NCBI GenBank assembly: GCA_021613375.1
Contig: CM038706.1
Span: 23,187,366 to 23,251,365 of the forward strand
Length of the DNA: 64,000 nt
Direction: 5' to 3'
DNA from: Megaleporinus macrocephalus
Lineage: Eukaryota; Chordata; Actinopteri; Characiformes; Anostomidae
A program made the translations under genes and the position numbers. This document shows, one piece after another, positions 12,880-26,914 of this stretch. The stretch's first letter is position 1. Each line of letters opens with the position of its first letter. The notes under the pieces were generated by a model, which was not told the origin of the DNA, did not search any database, and saw only the letters and a program-made list of their open reading frames with translations.

Positions 12880-13160
12880 GGAGACCTGCTTTCAGTTTTT
12901 TGCGGGAATATTTTTCTACCCTTTCATAGTTCAGTCTTAAAAGCATTTCTTGCTTCTCACAATCCATGTAATCTTCTCTGGACTCTGGAGTGGTCAGTCC
13001 GTTGTTCTATGAACACCAGCAGCTTCTTTGATGTGTCTGTTTCCTTTTCTAGGTAGTTGCTTCTCGACAACTACACATCCTTTCAGACCCATAGCATTGG
13101 AGTGGATTTTTTCAGATCAGGAGCAAGAGGGAAGCCTGATTGTCTCCTCTCTTCCAAAGA
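12880..13160. mobile_element. Dispersed repeat, copy 2
   Basis: Counterpart of 2865-3170. The shared blocks continue to about 13100 (ACATCCTTTCAGACCCATAGCA). No coding frame. Confidence 0.5.
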
Positions 13161-13676
13161 TGAAAGGTTTAAGTGCTGGGTGTCTGATTTGGGTGGGCTA
13201 CCAGGGGTTGCACAGTTGTTAGAATTGTCCATTTTTTTTCTCTCTTATTTTCATTTGAATTTCCTCTTGCTCATCTGCATGTATAATGAATCAGTCCTAT
13301 TGCCATTATTATCTTTTAATGAAGCAGCAATTGCTATATATTGTCAGTGTCATAAAGAAGCTTGATATCATACGTGGTATAAAAATCCAATTTTAATGAA
13401 TGTTAAAGTATGTGAAATGTAAAAATGTGGAAAAGGTGTTCTACTCTAATGGGCAGATCCGTTGTATGGCTGTGGTCTTTTTTGCAGCTGTGCACAATAC
13501 CTACCTGTGTTCCTCCCATAAAGAAGAGAAGTGTGTTTAAATGGACAGACCATTTAACTGCATGTAAAAGAGGGATTTGTGATTCTGTACGAACATCAAA
13601 GTGTGGGTATTCTTCCATTTTCCTTTTCACATGAGGCTCAACTGTCCGCTTTACCATATCCCCACTCTTTTGCTCT

Positions 13677-13753
13677 GTTACCAAGGCAACCATGGGGTTG
13701 CTCTCTGTCTGGTCCGAAGCGTTGTGACGTCATGCTCGGGTCACCGCGGTAAC
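13677..13753. promoter_or_regulatory. RFX X-box / CRE / RFX X-box cluster
   Basis: GTTACCAAGGCAAC (13677-13690) and GTCACCGCGGTAAC (13740-13753) both fit the full X-box consensus GTNRCC-NN-RGYAAC. Between them is the palindromic CRE TGACGTCA (13725-13732). The 77-bp patch also contains several CpGs in CpG-poor DNA. It looks like an enhancer or a small promoter. The target gene is unknown; the nearest gene seen is gabrg1, about 29 kb away. Confidence 0.6.
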
Positions 13754-14189
13754 TACTCTGAGAAAGTCATGTGGCCATGACATTATCCTGGTGCTGTGCT
13801 GTCATCAGCACTTCTGCTGCTTTGGCCTTCAAGCCTAGCAGAGATTCACAAAGTGTGTTATATTCCTGTTAATTCCTAAATAAGTCCTAGTGGCAAAGAT
13901 GGCCAAATTTCCCAATCCAATTAAACAGTTATTACTGTACTACTGATTTAAATCATTGGAAAAAGTAAAATATTGAATCCATTTGATTTTGAGAGGACTA
14001 GCACTGATGCCAGAATTAAAAACAGGGTGGTAAACAATGAAATGGTCAGATTTATTATATTGTGAGATTAAACGTTGTGAGCGGAGGGGTTGTTTATGAA
14101 AGCTCTTGGATTTCTGACCTACTGTGATAGCGATGTAAACCCAATGTTGTACCCTCCCTTTATACATTTATAGCATGTCCAATTCACAA

Positions 14190-14247
14190 ATATATCATCG
14201 CGGTCCAAAGAAAACTTCATGTAATTTGCCTGACAACAACGATATTA
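14190..14247. mobile_element. Same TIR family, internally deleted
   Basis: ATATATCATCGCGGTCC at the left and TAATATCGTTGTTGTC (reverse complement) at the right enclose only about 25 bp. Confidence 0.55.
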
Positions 14248-15842
14248 GGTTTTAGTGTTTCATCTTTTTGCTGAAGGCAAACATATAGAAAGTGTCACAA
14301 AAGACTGTAAACTCACATCTTAAAGCAATTTGGACCCTCCGTTTGACATTCTATAAAGCAGCTTCATGAGCCTCACTGAATTCTTTTACTTTGTTGAATG
14401 CTCAGCAAACTTGTTGTTACAATTTAAAAATTGTCTTGAATCCCTGGCTTCTCATTCAGCTAATAAGTGTAAATCTCATTGTTCAGCAGCTGCTATGAAT
14501 TATTCAATAACTATTAAGTAACTGACATGTAAGTTATGTAGTTATTAGGATGTAAAACAGATACATTCCGACCCTCAGGGTTTAAGGGGTCACACTACTA
14601 GGATTTGGAAACAATTATTTGGTTTAGAGGCAACTTGCAAGCATACAGTCAAGTGAATTCTCACACTGTTCAGATCTTCAGGAGCTGTCTCCCATGAGCT
14701 TCTTTCCTGCATGCCAGGTCCTGTTTGGAAAGTGACAGTAGAATCAACCAACCACATTGTGCTCTCCAATTGGTGGAAATGTGTTATCTCATTAAAAAGC
14801 ACCCAGCTAGGCCTTTTGAAAGAAAATGTTGAAATAATGTTGCTTCAGATGCAAATTACAAACATTAAATAAATGCATGTGGGTTTACATAACACAGCAA
14901 AGGGGTTCAAGAGTAAGCAGAGCTTGTAGAGGCTTGCAGAGGCCGCAGGGTGCAGACCTTTGAAATCTTAACTAGATTTATACAAACTATCTACAGAATA
15001 TTACAAAACCTGTTTATTGTGTTTTCATTGTGGTAAGTGTGCTGGTGGAACAAAGTATAGTTTGGCCCTGGACTGGTACTGACCACTACTGTATCCATAG
15101 GAAGTTGAGATAATAAGGTTCCCTCAAACCTGCCCGTTCTGTGAATTCGAAAATCCCATACCCATGCTGAAATTCTGAATTCTCTGATTGTGGATGTAAC
15201 TATTGGCGTAACTGGGTTTTAAACTCATGGTTTGTTCTATCCACATTGGAAGGGAACATTTATACGAAGCTCTACCGTTATGTCATAACTAATGATATTC
15301 ACAAACACACTAAAATAAATACAGATCTCTGGAGAAGCCAAAGATTTTAATGATGTTTTTTAAAACGACAGAGCTCTCTTCCTTAGCCTATTGACTCGTG
15401 CTCATCGGAAGCATGTCTGCATGGCCTACTTGGACTCAGAGTCCTTCAAGCAGCTGCGCACATTTAAGGGTCAGCACAGCTAAATGAATAGAGCTCCTCG
15501 TACCTTTACAGGGCCCACAGTGAGGATGCAGGCATGCATTTAGCTGGAGTATTTATAGAGGGATTGTCTGCAAAGAGGTTTTCTTTACTATCGTATTTCC
15601 AATCTGCTCCAGGGCACCGCTTAGTTAAACCGGAGAAAGGGAGTTGAGCTGCAGCAGAGAGGGAGAGATTGTTGCTAGGCGATGCATGTCACTTTTAATA
15701 ACACTTCTGCTTCTGATGCTGCTCTCTAGTACTATTGACAACAGCCAGTTGCAAACTGCAGTATTAACATAAGAGAGGGAAGAGAGAGAGAGAAAACTGC
15801 TGCTTTCTCTTTACTATAAAAAGTAAAAAGCACACACACTCC

Positions 15843-15878
<36 letters not shown>

Positions 15879-16429
15879 TACACACACACACACACACACA
15901 TAACGTTAATGCATGTTCATATCCCACATTACTTGGAGCCATATTACTATTGTAAAGTAGGCTTTACACAGTGAAACTTTCATATAACTAGTTGCGTATT
16001 GTGATATGTAACTGTGTTTTGTTGGCTTAACCTACAAAATGCTTATGTTGTAATAAGTAATTAAACTACTTTGTTTAACCTTAAAAAAAACTTGGAACAA
16101 ACCTTATTTTTTTTCAAAGTGACTTCTTCAATTAAGCAAAACTAGTTTAATTGCTTGTTACTACCTAAAATATTTATTAAGAACCAATAAAACAATTTTC
16201 ACACAAATTAGTGGGTGTCAAAAGAAAAGAACATGAATGTAGTTAGATCACAATAACAGCAACCTACAGAAGAACATATGGTGTCACAAGCAGCGGTTTA
16301 GCTGACTAGTTAATGCAGATGTTTGCAGGACTAATTTGTCATGACTCAGTAAACTGTCAAAATGAAAACTATCAACCTTGATTTCGCCAAACAAGCCATT
16401 TTCTAAATTGTTGTACTACCAAGATATAA
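14248..16429. other. Intergenic, no gene seen
   Basis: 15360-15760 is non-repetitive and less AT-rich, a second place to look for conserved non-coding sequence. The compound microsatellite at 15845-15901 follows. Confidence 0.4.
15845..15901. repeat. Compound (CT)n(CA)n microsatellite
   Basis: CT run followed directly by a CA run. Confidence 0.9.
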
Positions 16430-16870
16430 AGCTTCGGTGCATGGAGCAGAGTAGGCAAAGGCAGGACGTACGGGAAGGCGGACACAAATGCAAGCTTTTC
16501 AAAAACACTTAATGAAACCAAATAAAAAATAATCACAAAGCACTATGAACAGATCAAGAATGCATTCAAAGCAGAAAAAATAACAAGACCGACTGGAAAA
16601 CAAGACAAACAGGCGGGATACAGTGAATGAACAACAAATATGAGGAAAAAATGGAGGGGGGGATTATTTAGCTAAACAAGGGACACCTGGGAACAGAAGG
16701 AGAATGTAAACTTTGAACAGGTGAGAGGCATGAAGGAGCACATGACAAAAACATTAGCACATGGCTAGGACGAGGGAATGTAAAGAGAGGACATAGACAG
16801 ACAAGAAACAGATAAGGGTGTGGCACAAGAGATCTGGTGAAAAAACATGATGGTAAAAAACACGACAGTC
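16430..16870. mobile_element. Possible interspersed element, A-rich
   Basis: Purine-rich stretch (AACAGGCGGGATACAGTGAA, GGGACACCTGGGAACAG, GGCTAGGACGAGGGAA, ending AAACACGACAG) with a composition unlike its neighbours and resembling dispersed fish repeats. Borders and family not determined. Confidence 0.35.
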
Positions 16871-19800
16871 TGGATCATTTTGGTTGGTGGATTAAGAATT
16901 TTAAAGTTTTGGTTCAAAATGGTTTTAGCAGGATTTTATTTATTGATTCATTTTATTTTATTTAGCACTCTTGTTGAATAGAGCTTCTGAAATTGAACTG
17001 AATGCCATATATCAGGGTTTACCAGGCTAGCATAACAAGACTTTAGTCAACCGTTGCAATGAAACACAGCAGCAGCCACTGTACACCTTGTATTTTTACA
17101 GAAAACTGCATCATACAACACAATATATGTAAAAACGTCTGTTTCAATAAAATATGGACTGTGTTTTATGTTCCTTAGCTGTCTGTGCTAAGTTATCATT
17201 ACTGTTAGCTTAGTAGTAACATACAACAGTAACATATATTCCACTGTGTCAGTAGCACAAATAAGGCAGAAAAGTTTCTGTTGCTCAGTTTTGACTGAAG
17301 TACTTTACAAAACAGCACATACTGTCATCCAAGCACAGTAGTTCCAAAAACAAAGCTAGCTACTGATCTTGTTATCTGTCAATGCACCACAAATGCACCA
17401 TTTGTCATTGATTTTAATGTGAGTGATGCACATTCAAAAGTTCACCTCATTTGAGCTTTAAATGGAATGTATGATGATAATACAATAATCATGTACCAGC
17501 CAACAGGAGACAGTCTGGGGCGGGCCTTCACTGAGTCACTTTGGCCTTGAGGAAGATGGGAAGAAACTAATCACTGCTGTCAGCTCAAATCTACAGCTGC
17601 TCAGATCTATAAGGACACCTCATGGCTAGCTGGAGAACACCACTGCAGACAGCCATGATGAAATCTGTCTTGCTAGATTGAAGCACTATTGGCAATTAAA
17701 GGTTAGTGAATTTGTATTGCATCATGCTATAACTGTACCAAGACCAGGCTTTGAGATTTATATTCCAAACTGAAGGAATGCTTTGCCATTGACACATACA
17801 TACACATCTTCTACAATGCAGAGGCCTTTTAGAATTGATGCTGAATTTTTTCCAGTGTGTTAAACTCAATTTTGGTTCTCTGATGTCTACATAGAAGTAG
17901 AATAAAACAAGCAGCTCTACTCTGATTGGCTGGTTTACAGTAAGACACTGTGATGATCACACAGAAGCAACATGACGAAAATCACACAAATAGGAGGATA
18001 AAATTAACCTCTGTGTAAATAAGCTAGATAGCTAAGCTAATGTTAGTTAGTGAAGGTTGTTAGTAGCTAGAGTAGACATCAACACAAAGTTAATTATAGT
18101 TGTCAGTAAAGTTGTAGCATTTAAGGCAGAACAGAACATTCGACTAAGACTCTGATGAATAGGAATCCAACTTCACCCTCGTTTATGTATGAACATCAGT
18201 GATGCCTGTTGAAGGTTCCTTGGAAAGTGTATAAAAAGTGATGACATTGGCTTAACAGCCTGGAATTATAGATTTTTCCACATAGGCCACCTTTTTTGTT
18301 GCTGTTGCTCCACTGATGCTGGACTGGAACATAAGCTGGTGGTAAATCTTGGGGCATAAATATTAATGAGTCAAGACTGTTACATAACAGTTTGGAAATT
18401 TGGAGCCAGCCTGTTTCACTGACTCCTTTTATGTGAGATTTGCATTTGTAGGAGGAACAACAGTGTTTGAGGTCCAAGTCTACTGATACTCGCCTTATTC
18501 AATTGTAATATAAATATAGTTTTCCATGCTATGTCACCTTTAAGCTCTCTGTAGAGGATGTTTGTACAGCGTATGTGTTTTCAGATATTGTGTGTTTGTA
18601 CAGTGTATGTGTGTTCTTGCTCTTGCCTCCACAAAAAATGCTGAGCGAGTTTTTTGAGGAAAACTGTTTGTATGAGCAGTAAAACAAGGTCACAGTGACA
18701 TAACAGATGATATACCGTACGTGTGGACTCTGGTGAAGGAGAAGTTTCCAAAAATATATCGCATATTTATAGGGTGAGCCTGAATCGGCAATCAGCTATG
18801 GTGGGGTGGACTACATGGCAAGCTGAGCCGCTGGTTTGTGTCAGTGGTGATAGTGATGCAGTGCTGATATAGTGTTAATAGCACTGCTGAGCAGTTAGGG
18901 CTTCTTTCAAATACTTGAATGCATAATAATAATAATTCATGGACTACTCATCCACTTTACTCTGTTGTAAAATCCACATGATCCAGGAAGCGTGAGATCT
19001 TAATTCGATGTCAGTAATAAATGTGTATTCTTAGAAGAGCTTGTTGCAAAATTGATGATGTCTGTCTCCCTGAATGTGTAAACAGCTGGAATAAACAGCC
19101 ATGTATGTTGCTGTGACCTATTCAGATACGGCAATCCATTCAAGGCCTGTGCCTGAAGGGAATGACTATTGACGAGTTAAATTAGAGTCGATATCTCACA
19201 CTGAGTAAAGGTTAAATAAGGTTCGCGTACGTGTTTGTGTGTGCTCGCTTGTCCGTGAATGAATGAATGTGAGGACAAACTAACCACTTACACACATTTC
19301 ATAAAAATTCCATGCGTCCCTCAAAATGCCTCTGTGCATTTTTGAAAACCACAAACATACTTTACAAAACAGGACATGCTGCCAGCCAAACACTGGGTCT
19401 AAAAAAAAGCCATGGCCACACAGCCTCAGAAGTTGCCGATCCAGCTAGGAAAAGCTGCACTTATAAAAACATTTTGTTATCTGTCAAAACAGGGGCGCTG
19501 TGAGGGGTTGAGAGATTAGGACGATTTCAAGGACTCTGAAGAGAAAGATTTATTCATTTATTCATTGTGACTTTTTTGCTTACTAAAACATCCACAATTT
19601 GTTATTTATTAAATATTAAATAAAAGCAGTGCATCTTCTATTCTGTCACCTCTCCAGTGAGCCTCCAGTGAGGGGGGTATCAAGATATACCAGAACTGGA
19701 GTTTCATTGTATCAGATCAATCACAAATGAGTGTCAACTCATTCAGCTGCATAATCGACATACATCAGATTTTGATAAGTAGTTTCACTGTTTCATTTAA

Positions 19801-22800
19801 CTTCAACATTTTCCATCCAGTACATCAATCAGCCATCAGCATATAAAGGCAGGTCAAAATAAAAAAACACAGGAACGACCTGTCACACTTGGAAACATTG
19901 GAGACAAACGAACTTAACCAGCAGGGTTAACAAGGGTCAGAGCTGGAATGTTGCAAGGAAAACTATGAGGAAGGTCCTGTGGATATCCAACAGAATACCG
20001 ATTATTAATAGTTGTTTTCAACTACAGTGTCAATACATGTACTCATTTGTGGTGTCATAATTACCTAAATAAATAAAAAAAAGAAATAAATTGGCTTTTT
20101 TAACAAGAGCCAGCTCCCAACGTTTACCTAAAAGAGCTGACTCATTCGCGAATGACACATCACTGACTGGAACTGTTATTAATATAAATGAAAAACAAGA
20201 AATGCCTATCTCCAAAATAATACATTCTGGGCAATTCAAGGTAACCAGGTTGTTTTCCAAATTATTTTGTGCTTTTTCTTTTGGTACATTCATCATGAAC
20301 AGCCCCTCCTCCTTAATGTTTACTTTAACAGCTGTTCATCTGCCAGCCTAGAAGAAATGTTGCAGGTTCACCATTAAACTTCATCACTGGACTCGCCATT
20401 GCCTACAGGTCCTTAGAAGAGCTACCATCAACATGAATGACAACAGGTTAGAATACGCTGTCAGGGCAGTGCTACTTCTTTATCCTCTCATGTTGGATTG
20501 ATGCCGACACATTACTACAGTGACTCAGTACCGTCTCTTGAGTTACAAAGTGACATTAGGACAGGATAAGACAAGCAGGTTAGCAAGCATAACATCAGTA
20601 GATGTCTTTACAACTTGATACCTAGACCACTAAAGACCTTACAAATTTCTTTTAAACTTCAAAGGGTGAAGCATGAAGTCCTTGACTAAAATTCATGATG
20701 ATGGAATGTATTCTGAGAAGCATTTAAGAAGCATTTGAAAAATTCAGCCAGTTCTACACAGTATAATGCTATGCAGTCATGCTGTAACACGTCCTGCCAG
20801 GAGAAATAAGGTGAGACATTGGTGTTGTGCATAGTCTTATTAGGGGGCCTAAAATTCCTACCAGAGCCCCTTGTGTCAAAAAGACAACCATTGCCATTTA
20901 TTATAATAAGAGCAGTGCACAGGTGGGACAACAGACAAAATGTTTGTTTGCACATAGACAGAAAATATGCTCGTCACAGTATTGTGTCTGTTTGAAAATG
21001 TAAAACCAAAAAGCATGTATTGTTGTGACTGTGAAAAAAAAAATCTCAGCAGGCTAGTCAATACAACACTGCAGTACAACAATTATACCAGTCATGTGTA
21101 GCCTATCAGTGTGTTTTCTGTCCCTGTGAACACAGCCTGAGGTTCTCGTTGTGGCAACGTCTAAGAGTAAAAGTGCTGCCATCAAATTTCATGAGGGACT
21201 ATTTAGAATAGAAAAGAATAAGCCAGTAGTAGTGATTACAAAACATTCACTCTTTGAGTAATTAAATAATAATAATATATAATACTGAATGTTTTTTAAT
21301 GACTACTACTGGCCTATTCAGTTCTAATCAAAGTGATCGTGTCTGCTGGATTTGATGACAGTGGTGGGATAAGACACTCTTAAAGGCTGCAAGAACCTTA
21401 GGCTGTATTCACAAGGACAAAAACACATTGATAGGTTATACAAGATTGGTATTCCCATCTTTTCTTTTCTTCTGCAGAGGTCAACATTTGTGTAGGACTT
21501 GTGCACTTGTGCAATTTCTAGGAATAGTCAGTACTGCTGAAATGTGAGTCACTCAAAAGAAAACACACAAGAACTGAGAACTGTACACACCTCCTGAGTA
21601 AATGTCAAGTAATCAAAAAGAAACTAGAATATTTGCTGTCCAGAGTGTATTAACTTGTAATCCTGCTTAAACATCTCTTGTAAAAAATGCAAGTGTACAG
21701 AACCCTGAAACTCTGAAGGCTTCATGTGTGCGCCTTGCTTTTGCATGATATTAAGTAAAGTCAGATGAGGAGACCTATTTCTGAACACTTTGAAAGGCAG
21801 TGAGCTTAAGAGGACATGCCTTAATCTCCTAACAGATCTTTAAGAGTGTGGCCACAAGTACAATCAATGCACCGTAGACCTTCAGACACAGATGAACACC
21901 TACACTGTTTAACTGATCCCCCAGTTACACTGGGGAGCTACACCAATGTGTTCTCTAGGGACGTAAGAGTGTGAGCGTGCAGATTCTGAAGGGTGTGAGG
22001 ACGCAGTATTTCACTGTTTAGCTCAGCATGACTCATCAGAAAGTTGTGCACTCACCATGACACCCGAAATGTCAGAGCAAATCAGATACAGCTGAAAGAG
22101 AGAGGAACAGAGGGTCTTCTAGGAAGATGAAGAGTTCAACAATGTGAAAGCATAAACTGAAACATTCATTTACACATGCATACACAGATGATGTGAAGAA
22201 AAAAAAGGCTCATGCTTAATCTTATTTTTATGTAAATGAATACATAACAGCATAACATATTTTAGTACCGTTTTTATGTTTCTAAATACTTTTTAAACTC
22301 CAGTTATAGAACTTTCTGACCATGCCTTATGTACAATAATGATGATTCACTCAATTCATCAAATAATCAGCAGCTATTAGCAGTAATGCTACAGTCCTAC
22401 TGGCCAAACCTGTTTTCTGTAGACAAATTAAAAGATACTGGTTAGTTTTAATAGAAACCATTCCTGGACTGTCCTAAATTACAGGAAGGTCCCACACAAA
22501 TGTTTTTTTAACCCTTTAGCTTAATTTACCCCGTTCATTGAAGACTTACTCGTGGGTGCCCACTAGTGTTTTGACATCATGATTTTAATAGCATCAGTCT
22601 ACTGGCTTTTTTGCCCATTGACGTGCAGGCGGAGTCCGACTCACAATACGAAAGATTTTAAATTGTAAATGAGTTGTGCATATGTTGTTTGTGTTGTACT
22701 GTTCTGGGTTGTAGAGAACCGAGGTGGGTCTACCTATTTACCAAGGTGACCTGTCTGGTTCCCAGCTGGCAAAGCTGTATTACTCTGCCAATAATGCTGC

Positions 22801-22845
22801 TTTGGTTATATTCATAAGAGCCTACATGAATAGTCTATATTGTTA
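16871..22845. other. Six kb intergenic, no gene seen
   Basis: AT-rich DNA without recognisable protein or clear repeat borders. Short frames at 18196-18477, 20030-20351 and 20686-20955 lack any family resemblance. Confidence 0.45.
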
Positions 22846-22968
22846 TATATTATATTATATTATATTATATTATATTATATTATATTCTATTATATTATAT
22901 TATGTTATATTATATTATATTATATTATATTATATTATATTATATTATATTATATTATATTATATTAT
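22846..22968. repeat. (TATAT)n pentanucleotide array
   Basis: About 25 units of TATAT with two single-base variants (C at about 22887, G at about 22904). Confidence 0.93.
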
Positions 22969-24149
22969 ACCTTTGCATTTTGTGTCTATAGGTTTATTTG
23001 TGTATATGTCTTCTACAGCTATAAATGAGACAAAGAGGATGTGATGTGGTCCTCAGCATATGAGTCACCAGACAGGACAGTCGGGCTCTGAAGAGTCATT
23101 CCCTAAACGAATCTCCTGCCTTGTGAATCACTGAACCGTATTCTTATCTAATCAACTTACCTGCCAATCTCACTCATTCACAGCCTGCAGCCCTACAGTA
23201 TATTACTACTACACTACTGTTCTGCACTACATTACACATTACTACAAATCACATTACTCCTTGTAGTTTATCAGTTTTCTGCCCTTTTACTGTTTAAAAA
23301 TGACATATTCTGCATCTACATGTTAAAACTAACAGCTAACCTTGCACTGAGTGTATTAATTGCATGAATTTACATGGATTTACTACATTAAATGTACACA
23401 TTTTTGTGTTTTGTACCACTATATTAATAACTACTATACATGATGTGTTATAACACTTATTTTATAACTTCAGTGATATGATCTTATCCTGCTGAGTAAT
23501 AGAGATGACAATACCGGTTGAACAGTTTCACACATTTGTACCACTGAAACAGTGATTCAAAGGTGTACTCATTTCTACATGAATAAAATACATTAGCACT
23601 GGCCTGGCTAAAAGTGAGTAAATGTTATATATTCTGTTCTATATATTATTTAAATACTTGAAACACGTAAACTGTGCTGTGCAGTTCTTTTTTAATATGT
23701 GCAGTGACACAGCATGGTGTTTGAGTGAGTGAGTGAGTGAGTGAGAGAGACAGAGAAGAGCAGAGGTGCAGAGGAAGGATGTGTGTTAGAGTTCATGAGC
23801 CCAGTCGTCTAGATCAAAGCAAAGCAGCAGTGAAATCTTAACAGCCCCCTGCTGAGAAACAGCCATTCCATTTTGTGCAACGACTAGTCATAAATCCCCC
23901 TCTCGCTTTCAATCTCGCTCTGTTTTTCTCTCTCTTTCTCTCTTTTCTTACATCTGTTCATTCTCCCTCCTCAGTGTTTAATAAAACAGCTCTAATAACT
24001 TGGCTTGTGCTCTGACTTCAGGTGTGATGTATAGCAGTGTTTCTAAACGGAGTCCTTCAGGCCCATCGCCAGTTCTACGTTCTCTCTAAATCCCAGACTC
24101 AGCAAACAGTAAAGGCAAAACTGTGGACCCATCTGAAGGGTTGCAAGGA
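22969..24149. other. Intergenic
   Basis: A (GAGT)n run at 23722-23746. CAGTGTTTCTAAACGGAGTCC at 24034 may be the end of a dispersed repeat. No gene. Confidence 0.45.
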
Positions 24150-24194
24150 CCCTGTCTTTCTTTCTTTCTTTCTTTCTTTCTTTCATGCACTTTT

Positions 24195-24232
<38 letters not shown>

Positions 24233-24780
24233 TTCTCAATTTATCTCCAAATGTTATAAAATCGACTATATATCATTCTACATCACAATTAATTTTCTTT
24301 TTTCTCTCTTTGTTTTTCTCTGGAAATATTTATGGTAAGTAATCTTTCTTTCTTTCTCTCTTTCTTTCTTACTTTCTATAATTATATACGATGTACTGTA
24401 CACACCATTCTCTTCCTTCCTCATTGTTTTTTTTCCCTCTCTTGCACTATTTCTGTTTTTCTCTATTTCTGCCTTTCTTTCTTTGTGTTGTAAGGTTTCT
24501 TTCTTTCTTTTTCAATGATGCTATTTATTTTTTATTTAGATTTAAAGTTGACGTTTTCTATCATTTTCCATTTCTTATTCTTCTGTCTTTGTCACATTCC
24601 TTTTACCCTTTCTCCTTCTGTTTTTCTCTCTCTGAAAATATTTATGATGGGTCAGGAGTGGGTTCTTTTTTTATTTATCTTTTTTTGTCTTGTCTCTCTA
24701 TCTCTACCTGTATTTTCTTTCTTTTTGTCTTTATATATTTTTTTCCATCCTTCATTTCTCTTCTATTTTTTTCTTACACT
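24150..24780. repeat. Pyrimidine-rich low-complexity tract
   Basis: (TTTC)n at 24155-24184, (CT)n at 24198-24227, then 550 bp of T/C-rich DNA. Its long open frames are translation of this composition. Confidence 0.85.
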
Positions 24781-25154
24781 GATGAAAACAACACATTAAA
24801 TTATTTGGTTTAAATGTTGAATAAAGCATGAATAAAGTATACAAATGACAGAATTTTTATGATAATTGTGTTGATGTAACATACTTGTTTATTTAGGGCT
24901 GGTATGCACACCTGCACCATTTAATATAGCACAGTGAATTAAATCACCTTTTAAAAATGTTATTCCTTCGCCCTTCCCCAATTTAGGAAACAGTGATTTA
25001 TTAAAGAACCATCTGGAGAAGAACACTGTTAACTAGCATGTAAACGTTATCAGACACTGCGTCAGACTTTCCCTTCTCATTATCTGTGCTTGTTAACTTT
25101 TCCTATTCAATAACTATTAACACATGGAATTCAATACATCACTTTATTCAGTGC

Positions 25155-25156
<2 letters not shown>

Positions 25157-25225
<69 letters not shown>

Positions 25226-25275
25226 ATCTCTCTGTCTCTCTCTCTCTCTTTCTCTCTCTCTATCTCTCTCTCTCC
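25157..25275. repeat. (CT)n array
   Basis: Nearly 120 bp of CT with scattered A/G interruptions. Confidence 0.93.
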
Positions 25276-25573
25276 AGTGATGATGATGAATGATGTATGT
25301 ATTGATAATTGGAGAGTTTGATCAGAAAGGCTGTGAGGGACAGAACCTCTGAGACGTCCCTGAACTGGGCTTTGGAGATGTTGACATGTTGTTTTTTTAG
25401 CAGCCACCACTTTGACTCCACAAACCCCCTCTTCACTTCATCCTCAGATCACTATGGCAACATCAGGCCGTTATTCAGGCTTCTGTTTGTCACACTGAAT
25501 TGTAATGTTCTCATCTGCTACTTCAGTTCTGGCAGGGCTATGAGAGGAATGATAATAAGAGATTAAACAGGAG

Positions 25574-25576
<3 letters not shown>

Positions 25577-25617
<41 letters not shown>

Positions 25618-25941
25618 AGTAAGAAGTATAACAGTAATGATAATGATATGGCAGTAAGTCAGGTAATGGGTGATTAGGGTTGCTTATATATGAGTATGTG
25701 TGCGTGGATGCCAAAGGCACTTATGTTCTTTGAGCTGTTTCTCTGTAAACCTGCTCATCAAAAATACAGCTCACATTAATACATATGTCACTCTGTTAAT
25801 ATTCAAAAGAATACGAGATATGAACATTCCACCTGCCACCGAAGATCAAAATAATCTGCAGTTTGTGGTTTGCGTCCATATGTGTATGTGGGTGTGAATG
25901 AGTGAGCGAGAGAGAGAGAGAGAGAGAGAGTGAGAGAGAGG
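25577..25941. repeat. (CA)n and (GA)n microsatellites
   Basis: (CA)n 25577-25615 and (GA)n 25907-25941, separated by unique-looking DNA. Confidence 0.85.
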
Positions 25942-26269
25942 TGAGTTGTAAAGCTCTTATCTATAGTCTGAACTGAAAAGCCTATTGTACATTTCCTCAT
26001 TAGATAAACACTCTCAGGCAGTATGTATCCCAGTAAACGTGTCAACAAACAGAGGTTTGATAGACCTGAAAATCTGCCTCAATCCTCCGCTACGCTCTAA
26101 TCTATAGTGTGAAATCCCATCTGAGCTAAAGATAGACACACACAAACAAAGAAGTGTCTTTGTACCCACTGGCTGATGTGTAATTGCAGGTGGGAGGACG
26201 GCCAGATCTTTGCTGTGTTTTAATGGCAGTGCTGCTTCTCTGCAGATGAAACACAAGCATGTGGCATGT

Positions 26270-26600
26270 GCTCCTGCCTCACCTTGCCTTACAGTGCAGT
26301 GCAAAAGTAATTGGATTGGACTCCCTAGCAAATGGAAATGGAAAAGATCATGTGATCTGAAGTCCAGATTTACCCCAGTGATGGTTTCATGGGTGTAAGA
26401 AAGGAAGCGCATGAAGCAATGCACTCATCATGTGCCCACTGTACAAGCCTTAATCTAGGAATGCTCCAGTTGGTCAGATCATGGCTGAGCAATGTTATGT
26501 GACAATAAAAGTCAGCTGACCATCTAGATGTACTGAATGACCAGGTTACCAAAACATTTTGATGGCGTGGACAGGAAGGCAATGCAAAGACTGACTTCCT
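26270..26600 (+). mobile_element. Tc1-like transposase fragment
   Basis: Frameshifted remnant sharing GCGCATGA...GCAC..ATCATG and CCCACTGTACAAGCCT with the copy at 63729-63887, and continuing with DNA resembling the downstream transposase region (CAGCTGACCATCTAGATGTA, CTGAATGACCAGGTTACC). No intact frame. Confidence 0.6.
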
Positions 26601-26914
26601 GTTTGTATGATTATAAAAGTTAGGTCTCTCTCAGTAGAGCTACAAGGTTATTGTAGAGAAGAAATATAAGTTTATTGTTTTAGCCTCAGATGCTCCGCCC
26701 TTGGTAAATAGAGCATCTGATATTTTTTGCAAGTTAAACTGGACACAACCATCTTCATTTTGTTAGGTACATTTTGATTGGATACCCAAACCCAGCAGTA
26801 GTCTGGGACTGACTGGTCAGTCAAATGGCCCTTTGCTCTTAAGGATAATGGTTCTGGATTACATTAGAGAGTAAAAGAGACCAGACTCTCTGAAGACAGG
26901 CAGAAAACTGGCGG

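Noticed and set aside
24391..24813. 140-codon Phe/Leu/Ser-rich frame resembling a membrane protein
   Set aside because: Low-complexity pyrimidine DNA. The hydrophobicity is a composition artefact.
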